Shown here one piece after another: positions 32,045-43,675 of a stretch of 64,000 nt of DNA; the stretch's first letter is position 1; each line of letters starts with the position of its first letter. The stretch is from the NCBI GenBank assembly GCA_030765065.1, contig CM060989.1, positions 56,620,001 through 56,684,000 of the forward strand, in the 5' to 3' direction. This DNA is from Deroplatys truncata. Its lineage: Eukaryota; Arthropoda; Insecta; Mantodea; Mantidae. The position numbers and the translations under genes are program-made. The notes under the pieces were generated by a model. It was given only the letters and a program-made list of their open reading frames with translations, was not told the DNA's origin and made no database searches.

Positions 32045-33850
32045 TAACCAATTTTTAGGCACCTAAAATAGTCTCTCAAATCATAAAAATAGCCATTAAA
32101 ACATTTTAGGCAACAAAAATAGTTTCCACAGGTTAAATTTTAGATTTTATGCATTTAAAATGTGTTTTCGCTTTCTAAAAGCTTATAGATGAAATTAATT
32201 TGTAAGTATTAAAAACAAAACACAATAAAAACAGTAAATATACTAAATTAGTATGGCTAGAAAGATGTTATTATGTCTTAAATTATTTAGTTATGGCTGA
32301 TAAACCATAATAGGTAATAAAGCTGAAAAAATACCTTTCAAACCTAATTGAAAAGATTACAATGGAAATAAATCATACATAACAAATATATCATTGTGAA
32401 CTAAATGTTCTCAGCTAACATGGGGCCACCTCAGTGCAATATATAGTGTATAATATAGCAATGTATAAGAACTGTTTGAAATACATAGGAAAAGCAACAG
32501 AGAAAACATGGAGAATGTGTGCATATAAACAGTTAATGAAGGGGACGAGATGTACTAGTCGTGAAACAATGGTAAATATGACATTTGAAAGGGATTACTG
32601 CCGTACTGCAGTCACCGACCAATACAAAGTATGACAAAGGTACCTAGAGGGTGTAACTATTCTGTTTCTCTTTCTACAAATCGAGTGAATCTACCTGCTA
32701 AGTCGTTAAAATAAACCAGTATTTTACCCAGAATGACTCATCCCTACAACCAAACTTTACAAAGTCTTTGAATCGAGCCAATCCCATGATATCGAGACTT
32801 TATTCTTCATTGCTGCATAGAAAAATCTGATGTGTTACACTCACATGACTTTCTCTACTCTTGTACAATCTATTTTTACAAACGCTTATTCTCCATATGC
32901 TTCATGTTAATCGAGATATCGAGATGTCAATCTTATTGGTAATTTTCTTGTAGATGCAAGGGGAATATGGTAGGTTTTAAGCGATAGTCAAATATTTTAT
33001 CGCTGGTTGCTATGTGGCGCATTCCATTCTCTTTGCATGTCCAGGACATAAAAAAATGAATAACGAATTTGAGAAAAAGTATAAGTATTGGAAAATTTAA
33101 GGAAATAACAAGCAATATCTCGAAAACGGTTCACTCAACAACAAAAATATATATGATATAAGTTGTGTATTTTAACGCGATCTACATTTTTTGTGTAGTA
33201 AAATTTTGTCTATCTCTTATGGTTTACCAGTTATGCAAAAGTCGTTCACAATGAAGAATACTTTTGGAGACATTCCCAGAAATTTCGAGATATACATTTC
33301 ATTTCTCATGACATTATCTTAAACATATGACATTTTCATCAAAATCGTTAGAGCCATTTTTGAGAAAATTAAAATTTTCGAAAAATGTTCCATGTAAAGG
33401 GTAGTCTGGGGTGGGGGATTTTCTTGAAAATCTTCGTGTCGCATCTCTGGAAGATACTGAACGTAAATACCAAGTTTGGTGTTTATCCGACTGTTAGTTG
33501 TTGAGTTATGCTGTTCACAGACACACACACACACACGGACATGTTTCCAAAAATGCTTTTTTTGGATTCAGGAGGTCTCAAAACATGTATTTCCGGTGAA
33601 ATCCCGGTATCGAATTTTTGGGTGGAATGCAATACTTCCCCTACTTACTATACGTAGTAGAGAAAGTAAAAAGTGAATTAAACAACAGATATGGTAAAAT
33701 AAGCACTTTTAGGTTCTAAAACCTTAAAATAAGTGTCAGCGGTTAAAATAGGCATTTTAGGCACCACAAAACCCCTCCCATAGATTTATATTTTATATGA
33801 AACGTGAAGATATTTAACTAGTTTTATTCGTACCCATAAAAATAGATATT
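32045..33850. repeat. Old interspersed repeat, copy B (partner of 7846-9620), split by an H copy
   Basis: Collinear with copy A (see 7846-9620). It keeps TTTTTAGGCACCTAAAATAG near the left and TTTAGGCACCACAAAACCCC near the right. Unlike copy A it has no SINEs but is interrupted by an H repeat at 32826-33667. Confidence 0.65.
32826..33667 (-). repeat. H repeat, near-complete copy (H10)
   Basis: A textbook copy: begins TCTGATGTGTTACACTCACA (stem-loop), inner ACTTTCTCTACT at 32848-32859, and terminal inverted AGTAGAGAAAGT at 33656-33667. It is flanked by AAAAA on both sides. Confidence 0.92.
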
Positions 33851-34028
33851 TAGCTTAAAATTTTAAGTCTAGTTATAACGTAAAAAACACGCTTGAAGAC
33901 AAGCAATATAAGCTTTTGTTGCCTGGACACATCATGCACTTTCGTAACAGGAGTAGATAAAATTAAATGTTTGTGAAATACGACTTCTTGTCGGAATATA
34001 TCGAACTTATCAGCTTTGTTAGCAACTA

Positions 34029-35330
34029 CAGAGTGATTTATGAAGAACTGACACATTTCTTTCTTTAATTACTCTGTTCGTAATTCACTCAATGCCCCAA
34101 TTTTAGCACCAAATTAAGCAGAATGTTCTGGAGTTTGGATTGCTTGTCTCTAGATGCGCAGATGTTTATGTTTATTAGTAATTGTTAGTTTTATTTTCGG
34201 CAACTGTTTTCAGATTTTGTTCTAGTCAACGTGAAAATGGAGTACACATTAAATGAACGACTTTTCCTTGTAAAGCAATACTGGATTAGAATGCAATTTC
34301 AGCTACTCAAAGGGCATACCAGAGAGAATCTGCTGTTCGGAATCCTCCCCAAAGAAACACAATACTGGGACTGGTAAACAAATTGGAAACAACTGGATCT
34401 GTGGTGAGTCATAAACGCAAAATTCGTTCATCGAGGCTTCCCACGGTTGTTGTTGACGTAAGAGCACAACCGGATCAGTCACCCAAAAAATTGTTAAGAC
34501 GTTTGTCGCAGGAGACAGGGTACAGCTACTCAATGTGTCAGAGAGCTGTGAAAAGTGCAGGCCTAAAGCCGTATAGGATTACGGTTGTCCATCAGTTACA
34601 GGAACCAGATAAGGATAGATGACTGAATTATTGTCGTTGGTTTCAGGCTTTCATTGTGCAAAATCCTGCCATAATGTCCATCACATGGTTCACAGATAAA
34701 GCATGATTCCATTTATCAGGCTATGTGAACTCGCATGTGCACCCGGTTAAAATCGGAGTTTGGTGCGCAATATCCGCATAGAGAATAGTGGACCAATTTT
34801 TTTAAAAACAATATGAACACTGCAGAGTACCGGCGGATTTTCATGGAGTTTGCCGAGCTACTAGACGATATAGAGCTGAGTCAAGGATAGTTTCAGCAGG
34901 ACGGTGCTACATGCCATACATCAAATGAATCCATGGCACTAATTGCAAGTTTCTTTGACGACCGGATAATTTCCAAGAACCTGTGGCTACCGAGATCTCC
35001 GTATTTGACATCGCCGGACTTCTTTCTATGGAGTTACTTAAAAGACAGGGTTTATGCCACACGTCCCCAAACATTGGACGATCTGAAGCACAACATTACA
35101 CAGGAGATTCAAGCTATTGACAACAGAGTCCTCCAACGAGTGGCCAGTAACATGGAACGACGTGTTGAGTTGTGCCTTATGCAGGATGGAGGACATTTTC
35201 AACATTTGCTATAGAGGTAAATAATCTCCCAAAATTCCTCTGCATTTCAGGTATAACAAGTTGTCGCTAGCATAACTCGTTTTGAAACTATTCAAGAAAT
35301 AAATGTGTCAGTTCTTCATAAATCGCCTTG
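34029..35330 (+). mobile_element. Mariner-like transposon
   Basis: Ends CAGAGTGATTTATGAAGAAC (left) and CAAGGCGATTTATGAAGAAC (right, reverse-complemented), with identity continuing through CTGACACATTT. TA flanks both ends (34027-34028, 35331-35332). The length of 1302 bp is standard. One broken transposase gene lies inside. Confidence 0.92.
34236..35214 (+). pseudogene. Mariner-like (IS630-type) transposase, several disruptions
   Basis: Starts MEYTLNERLFLVKQYW, shifts frame near 34300, then reads 79 clean residues with SSRLPTVVVDVRAQ and the second helix-turn-helix. The catalytic blocks are FTDKA-stop-FHLSGYVNS (first Asp kept; a stop replaces the Trp after it), QQDGATCHTS (second Asp) and SPYLTSPDFFLWSYLKDRVYA (third Asp kept). 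The C-terminal 93 residues (34933-35214) are uninterrupted and end DGGHFQHLL. That ending is also seen, as NNCGQFQHLLS, in the decayed element at 53957-55570, so the two families are related. Confidence 0.9.
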
Positions 35331-35499
35331 TAAAATATAACCTCAGTTACATGTTTTCAAAGAAATTTTAATAGATTATTAATTACTCAAACTAATTATG
35401 TATTAATATAAGAAAGCAGTAAACAAAACAATCATAATGCACTCTTTAGGGTAGTACTGTTATTCATAATTCAAACTAGAAAAAAACTAAAGGACTGGT

Positions 35500-36080
35500 T
35501 GCTTTACACTGGTGGCGCCACAGTAACGTGTGCGACTAGCATTCAGGAGGTCCCGGGTTCGATCCTCGGCGACCGCCCACTCTGACCCATGGGTTTCTCG
35601 GGGTTTCCCCGGGTCGACAGGCGAATGCTGGATGGCTCATCTTCTACCACAACTTTCCTGTAGCCATCATCGTCCTTGTTATTTGTTTCAGGGCTGTAGG
35701 ACCAAGCGAAGGTGTACGGCCAGTTGCAGCTGGGCGGTGCCTGTGCGACTGTTAGAGGTTTTTTACTTGGCGTGTTCGGGACTGTCCAGTTAGTACCCGC
35801 CTCCGGATGCTCTTGGGTGCCCCTTCAGGGACCCCTGGGGGTTAGGGATTTGTGAGTGACCCGGGCTTGCAACGGTCATCATCCGGATATGGTTGCCCTT
35901 CTGGTCTCTCCCCTCAATCCTTCCTCCCAGGGGTCACGGTAAGCAAACAGGGCCGTTCTGGCCTAATTGCCGTGCTCTGCCCCGGTTTTGGGCGCCCCTC
36001 CGTCCGTACCTTTACCCTTTTACACTAATTTAAACATATATCGCCAGTTTCTGTTTGCTTCTTTGATTTTCCCACAGTCA
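35500..36080 (+). repeat. SINE family 2, copy f
   Basis: Head CTGGTGGCGCCACAGTAACG and GGGTTCGATCCTCGG (box B), core GGGTTTCTCGGGGTTTCCCC, GCGAATGCTGGATGGC, TGTTTCAGGGCTGTAGGACC. The long GC-rich 3' part includes CCTGGGGGTTAGGG and TTCCTCCCAGGGGTCACGG, shared with copy d. Confidence 0.8.
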
Positions 36081-36559
36081 TACACTACTCGATTATATAC
36101 TCTTATCACAGAAATTCTGTAATAGTTTAGGCTTGGCGAATAGAAGTCGTGTCATTTCTAGAACTTGAACGACCTTATGCACACTGAAAACACTTTCATT
36201 ATTTAGGCAGACTTCTTCACCATGAACAGTATCATCAGATACAACCTGAGGAAGAATGATCTTGCCGGATCGTATTAGCAATACGTGCGTAGGAATAATG
36301 TGTTCCGAAAATATTGATGCCTCACCCAACATGCCTAGTGTTTCGTGCTGCGACAGCAAGGATACAATACACAGAAAACCATGCTTAATATATCTTAACA
36401 TTGATAAACATAACGTATAAATGAGTATGAATGAATGAATTGAATTCATTGTACAATTTGTTCTACAATTTGCCTGGTGCTTGTTTTCTTATTGAGCCAC
36501 TCAGATTGCTTGGCTCCCGGGCCTTATCGCTCACTGAGCGGCCCGTGCCTCTCTTACTT
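36081..36559. other. Unassigned; one 118-residue frame
   Basis: The minus strand at 36093-36449 is open for 118 residues of ordinary composition. I recognise no domain and no flanking element that would explain it. At this length in AT-rich DNA a chance frame is possible. Confidence 0.3.
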
Positions 36560-37135
36560 TTCTAGACCATTTTTCCTTTTATCTTCCTTAAAAATTCTCC
36601 CATCCCCTTGATTTTCTTTTCTTCTTTCCCTGTCAACATCTTTATAACTACTATTTTTCTATCCATATTTTCCCATTTCCTCTCCAGCTCCTTATTTCCC
36701 TACATTCTGCCATATAGTGTTCTGTAATTTCTCTTCCTCCACACAATTCGCATATCCCTCTTCGCTGACTCTCAGCCCTCTTAAATACATGGATCCCGTT
36801 CTCATCCATGCTAAACCTTCCCTTTCTTATCTATTACAGCAATCAACGTACCTCTCCCTTCCCCACTCCTTCTTTATCAATTTATAACAGCTTAATGATT
36901 TTTTGTCTTCAAGGCTTCCCCATATCTCTTGTTGTTCTATATCTTCCATTATGTTTCTTACTACTTTCTAAAAGCCGTTTGTATTTCTTTCCTCCAACCC
37001 CCATATATCCCCCATTCCAAGTGACACCAATATTTTTTCGGTTTCTTTCCACCAGCTGTTTTTGTTTCTTAGAACCTTTTGCTGAGTCATGCATATATTT
37101 AAGATTTCACTTTCCTCCATTTTCATACATGTAAA
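36560..37135 (-). pseudogene. LINE C-terminal fragment with zinc-knuckle-like block
   Basis: The minus strand, across frames, reads KNSWWKETEKILVSLGMGDI, then GRFSMDENGIHVFKRAES, and RRGICELCGGREITEHYMAEC (36702-36755). The C-x-x-C ... H ... C pattern is the putative zinc-binding tail of several LINE clades. Multiple stops are present. The pyrimidine-rich plus strand is simply its complement. Confidence 0.7.
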
Positions 37136-37279
37136 CCAAAATTTTAAAATTCTATATAAATGAGTAAGTAAATAAATATATTTGGTACTTGGGGACCAGA
37201 AAAATGTGACGTATTAACGAGAAAACGTACAACATGTAATTGAGCTAAATATTAATGGATAAAGTTTGGCACATAAAAG

Positions 37280-38108
37280 TCTGACGTGATACATTCACAT
37301 GACTTTCACTACTCTCCATCGTTTATTTGTATGTATACAAACCTTATTTTTACATTTGCTTCATTTTAATCCAAATCAACTTTTGAAGAAATAGCTACAT
37401 TACATATTTCGTTACAGATAAAAAGAGAACAGAGTCAGGTGTTTAAGAACTGAACGCTATATGCAGGTCTTAAAATTCCATACTGTTTCCATGCAATCGC
37501 GAGAAACAACTTGACAGGACTTTAAAAGAATGGCTAAGTATTGAACAATTCGAAACATTAATAACAGATATTTCGGAAATGGTTGATGCCACAAAACATT
37601 TGTTTGTCATAAATTGTATATTTTAAGGAGATCTACATGTTTTGTGTAGTACGTTTTCGTCTATCGCTTAACGTTTACCAGTTATACAAGGATATACAAA
37701 ATTCCATCCTAATGAAGAGGGCTAATCCCGAAAATTCAAGATATATATTTTGTTTCGCATGTAAATGTCTGTAATATATGGTATTTTAATCAAAATCATT
37801 AGAGCCATTTTTTTTAGAAAATAAAAAATTTCGAAAAGTGTTCCATGTGAAGGGTAGTTATGGATGGGGGATTTTCTTGAAAATGTTCATGTCACATCTT
37901 TGGAAGGTGCTGAATTTAAATACCAAGTTTGATGTTGATCCGACGTTTCGTTTTTGAGTTATGCTGTTTAGACAACACACACGCAGATCTTTTACTAAAT
38001 TTTTTAAATTCAGGGGGCCTCAAAACATGTATTTCTTGTGAAATCTTGATATGGAATTTGTGGGAGGAATGCATTACCTTCTCTACCTACTGTACGTGGT
38101 AGAGAAAT
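37280..38108 (-). repeat. H repeat, old subfamily, near-complete (H11)
   Basis: Begins TCTGACGTGATACATTCACATG and ends ACGTGGTAGAGAAAT. Diagnostic old-subfamily words are GAAGAAATAGCTACATTACA and AGAACTGAACGCTATATGC, shared with H4 and H16 and absent from the younger copies. Confidence 0.85.
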
Positions 38109-38629
38109 AAAAAATGTAGCGTTTAACTGCGAAAAACGTATAAGCGAGGTTCAACCGTATTAGAATTAGAGGCCACTATGGCCTAAAGCCAGAAGTGAAT
38201 CATACTAATACCTACTGGACTGGTATTAGTCGCGCCTTATCCAGGCACACCTTCCTCATCATGTTTACATAATCACACTGTCAGAAACCCGCATATGGAT
38301 TCACACATGGAGACGTGTATTTTTTTTACATAACGGTTCCTGGAATGCGCGACATTTAGATATTTCGAAACTCGCTAGAAGGTGCGTCCAGAGGAGAAAC
38401 TTTCATTGTCACTGTTATTAAAGTGTCACTTCTTTTTTGTCGTTCTTGTCATACAAATAGTTCCCGAACTGCATCAGAGGCTCAAGGTGAATAAAACACA
38501 TCAGCTACGTATGATAGCAGTTTTCCATAATCTTGAAGTGCAGATTCTGTAAAATAGAGCATACACTTCCGAGAATAAACAAGCCTGAACAGCAAAATAT
38601 CTGTACTAATACTATAAAGAGATAAACTT
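38109..38629. other. No recognisable feature
   Basis: Unique-looking spacer. No coding or element signal was recognised. Confidence 0.4.
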
Positions 38630-38700
38630 TGTGTGTAGGGTAACATCATGCGCGAGGTTCGCAGTCGGAAGCTCCCGGCTTCGATTCCCTTGGGCGGTCA
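38630..38700 (+). repeat. tRNA-like SINE head relic
   Basis: Contains TTCGCAGTCGGAAGCTCCCG and a box B-like GGCTTCGATTCCC, followed by a (CTT)n pyrimidine run. It looks like the 5' end of a tRNA-derived SINE; no body could be assigned. Confidence 0.45.
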
Positions 38701-38742
38701 TTCTGCCTTTCTCTTCTTCTTCTTCTTCTTTTTTTTCTTTTT

Positions 38743-38990
38743 ACTTTCTCAACACTTATAGTAATTCCACGCAAAAATTCTATACCGAGATTTCACCGCA
38801 AATACATGTTTTGAGGTATCGTGAATCCAAATAAAGATTTTTGGAAACATGTCTGTATGTCTCTATGAACAGTACAACTCATAAACGAAAAGTCGGATAA
38901 ATACCAAAGTTGGTGTTTAGGTTCAATACCTTTCAAGGATGCGAAACGAAGATTTTCAAGAGAATCCGCCATACACAGCTACCCTTTACA
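38743..38990 (+). repeat. H repeat, truncated fragment (H12)
   Basis: Starts ACTTTCTC (with an internal deletion next to it) and matches the first quarter of the repeat to CTACCCTTTACAG, then stops. Confidence 0.8.
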
Positions 38991-38992
38991 GA

Positions 38993-39764
38993 ATGATTTG
39001 CAGAAACTATCTTTTTACTAATTTTCTTGTAGGTGCAAGGGGAATTGGTAGGTTTTAAGCGATAGTCAAATATTTTAAGAGTTGGTTGCTATGTGGAGTA
39101 TTCCATTCTCTTTGCATTACCAGGACAAAAAAAATGAATAACGAATTCCCATTTGAGAAAAAGTATAAGTATTTGAAAATTCAAACAAATAACAAGGAAT
39201 ATCTCGGAAATGGTTCACTCCACAAAAAATGTATATGCCATAAATTGTGTGTTTTAGGGAGATCTGCATTTTTTGTGTAGAAAAATTTTGTCTATCTCTT
39301 ATGGTTTACCAGTTATGCAAAAGCCATTCAGAAAGCAGAGGACTTTTGGGAACATTCCCAGAAAATTCAAGATATACATTTCATTTGCGATGAAAATATC
39401 TTAAATATTTGATATTTTAATTAAAATCGTTAGAGCCATTTTTGAGAAAATCAAAATTTTCGAAAAATGTTCCATATAAAGGCTAGTCTGGGGTGGGGGG
39501 ATTTTCTTGAAAATGTTCGTGTCGCATCTTTGAAAGATACTGAACCTAAATACCTACTTTGGTATTTATCCGACTTTTCGTTTTTGAGTTATACTTTTCA
39601 GACAGACAGACACACACACGCACACACACATACACGGATCTTTTGCTAAAAGTGCTTTTTTGGATTCGTGGGGCCTCACAATGTGTATTTGGGTGAAATC
39701 TCGATATCGAATTTTTGGGTGGAATGCAATACTTCCCCTACTTACTATACGTAGTACAGAAATT
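38993..39764 (-). repeat. H repeat lacking its stem-loop end (H13)
   Basis: Starts inside the body (TGATTTGCAGAAACTATCTT) and ends ACGTAGTACAGAAATT. It abuts H12 in the opposite orientation. Confidence 0.82.
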
Positions 39765-41180
39765 AAACAGAAATATATTTCTTCCCCCCCCCCCTTCAAA
39801 TGAAGAAACTTTTACTCGTAAACACGCTCTTATCGAGATAATCACCTAAAAACTACATGTTAAAATTACTATTTACCTCATGGTGGTGGAAAATGAAGTA
39901 AAAGACACACATCGCAATGAGAGACAGGTGTATTGTACCTCTAAGTCACAAAGCGGATTTTTCACGGTCTCACTGGTAAACAACACCCCAATGCGTCACC
40001 TCACTCCATCCTATTCTATGCACTCTTTAAGTGTCCCAGATCCTTAGCCTGCTCATGAGCCAGGTATTCAGTATTGACCAATCCAATTTACAGCCCTTGT
40101 CAGTTTGAAGCAATTACGTAGACGTAGACTATCAAAGAAATCTTGTTGAATTGAGATTTTCACACCTGATTCGAAATTGTTTGGAAATTATCGCAGCTGT
40201 TTCGCAGTCATTGTTTCTGATTTGTAAGCTAAAACAACGAATAACATTTTGTTAAAAAATATAGCAGCGCTCCGTTATAATATTGGTATGCAGTATACTC
40301 AGTCAATATTTTAATACTGAGTGAAAAATTTAAAGCACAAGGCTTGCCAAAGGGTGATAATTTTCACGAAAGTTTAAATATATTTTAATCTCGTATGGCA
40401 CACAATGTTTGATCCGCTACTAAAGCGTAAATCAGAGTAGTTATTTTAATTAAATATGTAGATTTATCGAGGACGGCACCAATGCTGATTGTATTGGAGA
40501 TAATGTATATAAATAAACCGAAATTAATGGCAGATAGTAATGGGTCTTCGATTCATTCAGCTTTTGCCGTCAGTCGGTTTAAAAGAATGACGTCATTATT
40601 AATTCAGAGAGCCCCTCGTCTCAAAGGGGAGGTGCGGAATTGAACCTGCATAAATTTCCGACTTCGTAAACAGGATTATGTACTGCGGCTGTTCATAACT
40701 GTTTTTCACTAGGATTTTTGTGTGTTCCTTTGCACGCGAGATGAAGAATCACAGAATTTGCATGGTTGAGTGCAAAAACCGTCCAATTATTTGAGCTACG
40801 TATCAGTCTACATACTGAGATTGTGAGTTTACGAGACGCAAGCCAAAGAAGTTCCAAATGTATATAATGGAAAGGTACGATACAAGTCCCATTTCACTAA
40901 GGTGACCTCGAAACTGTTGACATCCACGCCTTCCATTCATCTTTTGCTAGTCCTCTGCGAGAGACACTGGTGATAAACTGACTTCAAAGTATTGACGTCA
41001 TGCGCAGACTGGCGGCAGCGGTCGGATAAATCTGGAGACACCGTGTAAGTGTAAATAGAAATGTGTACGGAAAAGGGAGAATTATTTATTCCTGACGACG
41101 TTCTAATGGATGTTTACAGTTAATTAATTGGTCCGTTAAAAGTCTGGATTTATATATGATAAAGAGTACAAGTCGTTTAT
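39765..41180. other. No supported feature
   Basis: 1.4 kb without recognised elements. A C10 run at 39785-39794 and ordinary AT-rich sequence. No frame is worth calling. Confidence 0.4.
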
Positions 41181-41255
41181 ACCGAGCAGGATGACTCAGA
41201 CGGTTACGTCTGTGGCCCCCCATTCGAGAGGTCCCGGGATCGATCCCCGGCGACT
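41181..41255 (+). repeat. SINE family 2, copy g (head only)
   Basis: Well-preserved tRNA-like head: ACCGAGCAGGATGACTCAGA (box A) and GGGATCGATCCCCGG (box B), ending GGCGACTT. The SINE core does not follow. Confidence 0.7.
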
Positions 41256-41538
41256 TCTGAAGTAGATTTGTGCTTACGTAATTTATATTTACGTAAATTA
41301 TTAGTTGCTTTAAGGAGTTTGCAACACGCTTTAGGCGTCGGTTCGAATTTGTTGATTACGTAATAGTTACTGTTATTACGCAATATGCTACTACGAACGA
41401 GAAGTTGATTTTAAGATGTAATTTTGTTGTTACACTCCAAGTTTTACACTATAATATTTAACTTTGTTATTAAAACTGCTTCTATATATATTATTTATGT
41501 TTGAATTTGCCTCGGCTGCGTCAGAAATGTTTGTAGAA

Positions 41539-42601
41539 TGACGTGGTACACTTCTGTTATATTTATTTGTTGTTGAGCCCCACGTTGGGGAGCCAATTTG
41601 CGACGGTATTACTTGTAATTTTTGTGCATATGTGTTTACTCCACGTGGTGAAGCGATTTTGTGACGTGATTCTTTATTAGGTTTATTAGCTCCATCTGGT
41701 GTTAGCAATTTGCGGCAGTATTAGTGTTTGTTTGAAAGAATGCTACTGTTATTTTATTTAATTTTGGTTCACTGTCCTCCGGCTAGCTATGATCTTTTTG
41801 GTCGAGCACTTCTCTTTATACAGGTTGTGTAAACGGAAAGGAGTCTTTTATCCAAAGATAACACTGATGAAAGAATTTGTTTTACACTTTTATTGTCGAA
41901 CACATTCACTATCACATTTACACATTGATCTTGACACTCGCCAAACTGAAACTGTTATAATAACTTCATTACTGATCATTCTTAATTCGCGTACTTCAAC
42001 TTTTTGTATAATTAACTTTACAACACTTTAGATTTTTCATAACTCTGCTACGCGTAACTTGCGAATCGATAATCGACGTATACTGTACAAATATTTCTGC
42101 TGGACTGAAGGCGACGTGTAACGTACAAATGTTTTCGACGAACTGACGTGAAGACGACGTGTAGTATACAAAGATTTTTGATGAACTGACGGACTGAAGG
42201 ACTTTACCTCTAACCTAGCCCTTTTTATACTCCTACACCCCGATATGCCTAAAGATTATAACTGAGCTGCTATTGGCTAATAAAACGCGCCAACATTAGC
42301 GTCTATTTTTATATCCAATGAAAATTATGAATACATATGCTTTAGGGAAAATGTTCCAGAAGATTCTAAAGAAAAACGCGCCAACATTACGTAACTTCCT
42401 CGTCTCCAATAATGATAAACAGCTCACCCCCTCGCTGCATTATTGCGCGCTATTATTGTCAGTTTCAGTAAGGCAGTATAAACTTACTTCTCAACAATAA
42501 TTACAATCAACAAACATCTTAAATCAATGACATAAAAATGCATCTTCATACTATAATCATTCTTTACGTTTAAATAATTTGTGATACAAATTACTGCATC
42601 A
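41539..42601 (-). mobile_element. LTR-like unit, copy 1 (probable solo LTR)
   Basis: Homologous to 54448-55473. Both begin TG and end CA on the plus strand (TGACGTGGTACAC ... TTACTGCATCA) and are flanked by short direct repeats (AGAA/AGAG here). On the minus strand a TATA box (GTATAAAAAGG, 42221-42230) lies about 370 bp from the start, as in an LTR promoter; AATAAA-like words occur downstream. Near the far end are three imperfect copies of a unit resembling a tRNA-Lys 3' end (41575-41595, about 41638-41655, 41689-41716). No gag or pol is present, so this is called a solo LTR by structure only. Confidence 0.6.
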
Positions 42602-42605
42602 AGAG

Positions 42606-43267
42606 TCATGTATCTTAGGCAAGGTGTGGTATGACAATAATTATAGACATCACAGAATTTTTTTTAAATTCATTTCTTTTATTAATCCTTGCACATTTTT
42701 ATAAAGCACTACACTTTTTAAGAGCTGTGAGATTCTTTAATACTTTCACTTAGCGCGTATACATATTTTACGATTCACACGTAATATTTCTGTAGAGAAC
42801 ACATCTTCCATCTATTCACTAACAAGGTTTGCCAGCAACTGAACATTTTTCAACCGTTAAACCAGTAAGTTTCGGTATTTCAAGTCTCTGATTGGCTAAT
42901 CTGCATTTTACTTAAAGCTTTTTCCTTGCTAGTGATTCGCTAATTTTAAACTGTCACAGAAATTACATTATCGTTGCTCTAATCATGACTAGTAACATTC
43001 AAACTCTCAAACTCATTATTGCTACAAGGTTACCTCATTGTTAGCAACTTAAAACTTATTATTCTCGCAGCTCTTGCATTATTAAAGTATGTAATGTATT
43101 CACATAACATTATTAAACATGTTTATAATAAAAATAAGCGTATGCAATGACTGTTACATACATTTTAAATAATTATTACATATATATTGTTTCACGGCGG
43201 GCTGTTATTAAATTTACTTATTATAAAATACAATTGAAATTATTCAGGTATTAAAATACTGCCTCAC
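42606..43267. other. AT-rich spacer
   Basis: No recognised element or gene. Confidence 0.4.
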
Positions 43268-43640
43268 TTCACACTCTGGCCCATGGGTTTTTCGTGGTTT
43301 CCCCGGGTCACCAGGCGAATGCTGGGTGGTTCATCTTCTACCACCACTCATCTTCCTTGAAAACTGTTTCAAGGTTGTAGGACCAGGCGACGGTGCTCGG
43401 CGGGTTGCGGGGGCTTGCGCTGTGTAAATGTTTCTTCCCTGGCGTCGCTGCGATACCGCTCAGTTAGGTCTCTCTTCAGCATGGAGCTCCGCTCCGGGGG
43501 ACCCTGGCGGTTGGTGGCTTGTGGGCAGCGTGCGGTGTCAGATGCATTTTATCTGGAAACGTTACGAACCCCGTCTATGCTTGCGTCCGTCGGCATCGTA
43601 CGTACCTTTACCAGTCATTTATTCATTCATTATCTGTTTA
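43268..43640 (+). repeat. SINE family 2, copy h (headless)
   Basis: Starts in the core (CACACTCTGGCCCATGGGTT), with TTTTTCGTGGTTTCCCCGGG, GCGAATGCTGGGTGG and CTGTTTCAAGGTTGTAGGACC. The 3' part shares TTATCTGGAAACGTTACG with copy d. The 112- and 119-residue frames here are SINE sequence. Confidence 0.8.
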
Positions 43641-43675
43641 CCCTCCTCTTATGTAGGACTTACACCCCCAGGACT

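Noticed and set aside
36093..36449. 118-residue minus-strand frame as a gene
   Set aside because: No recognised domain, no splice or promoter context, and in a window without other genes the length alone is not enough.
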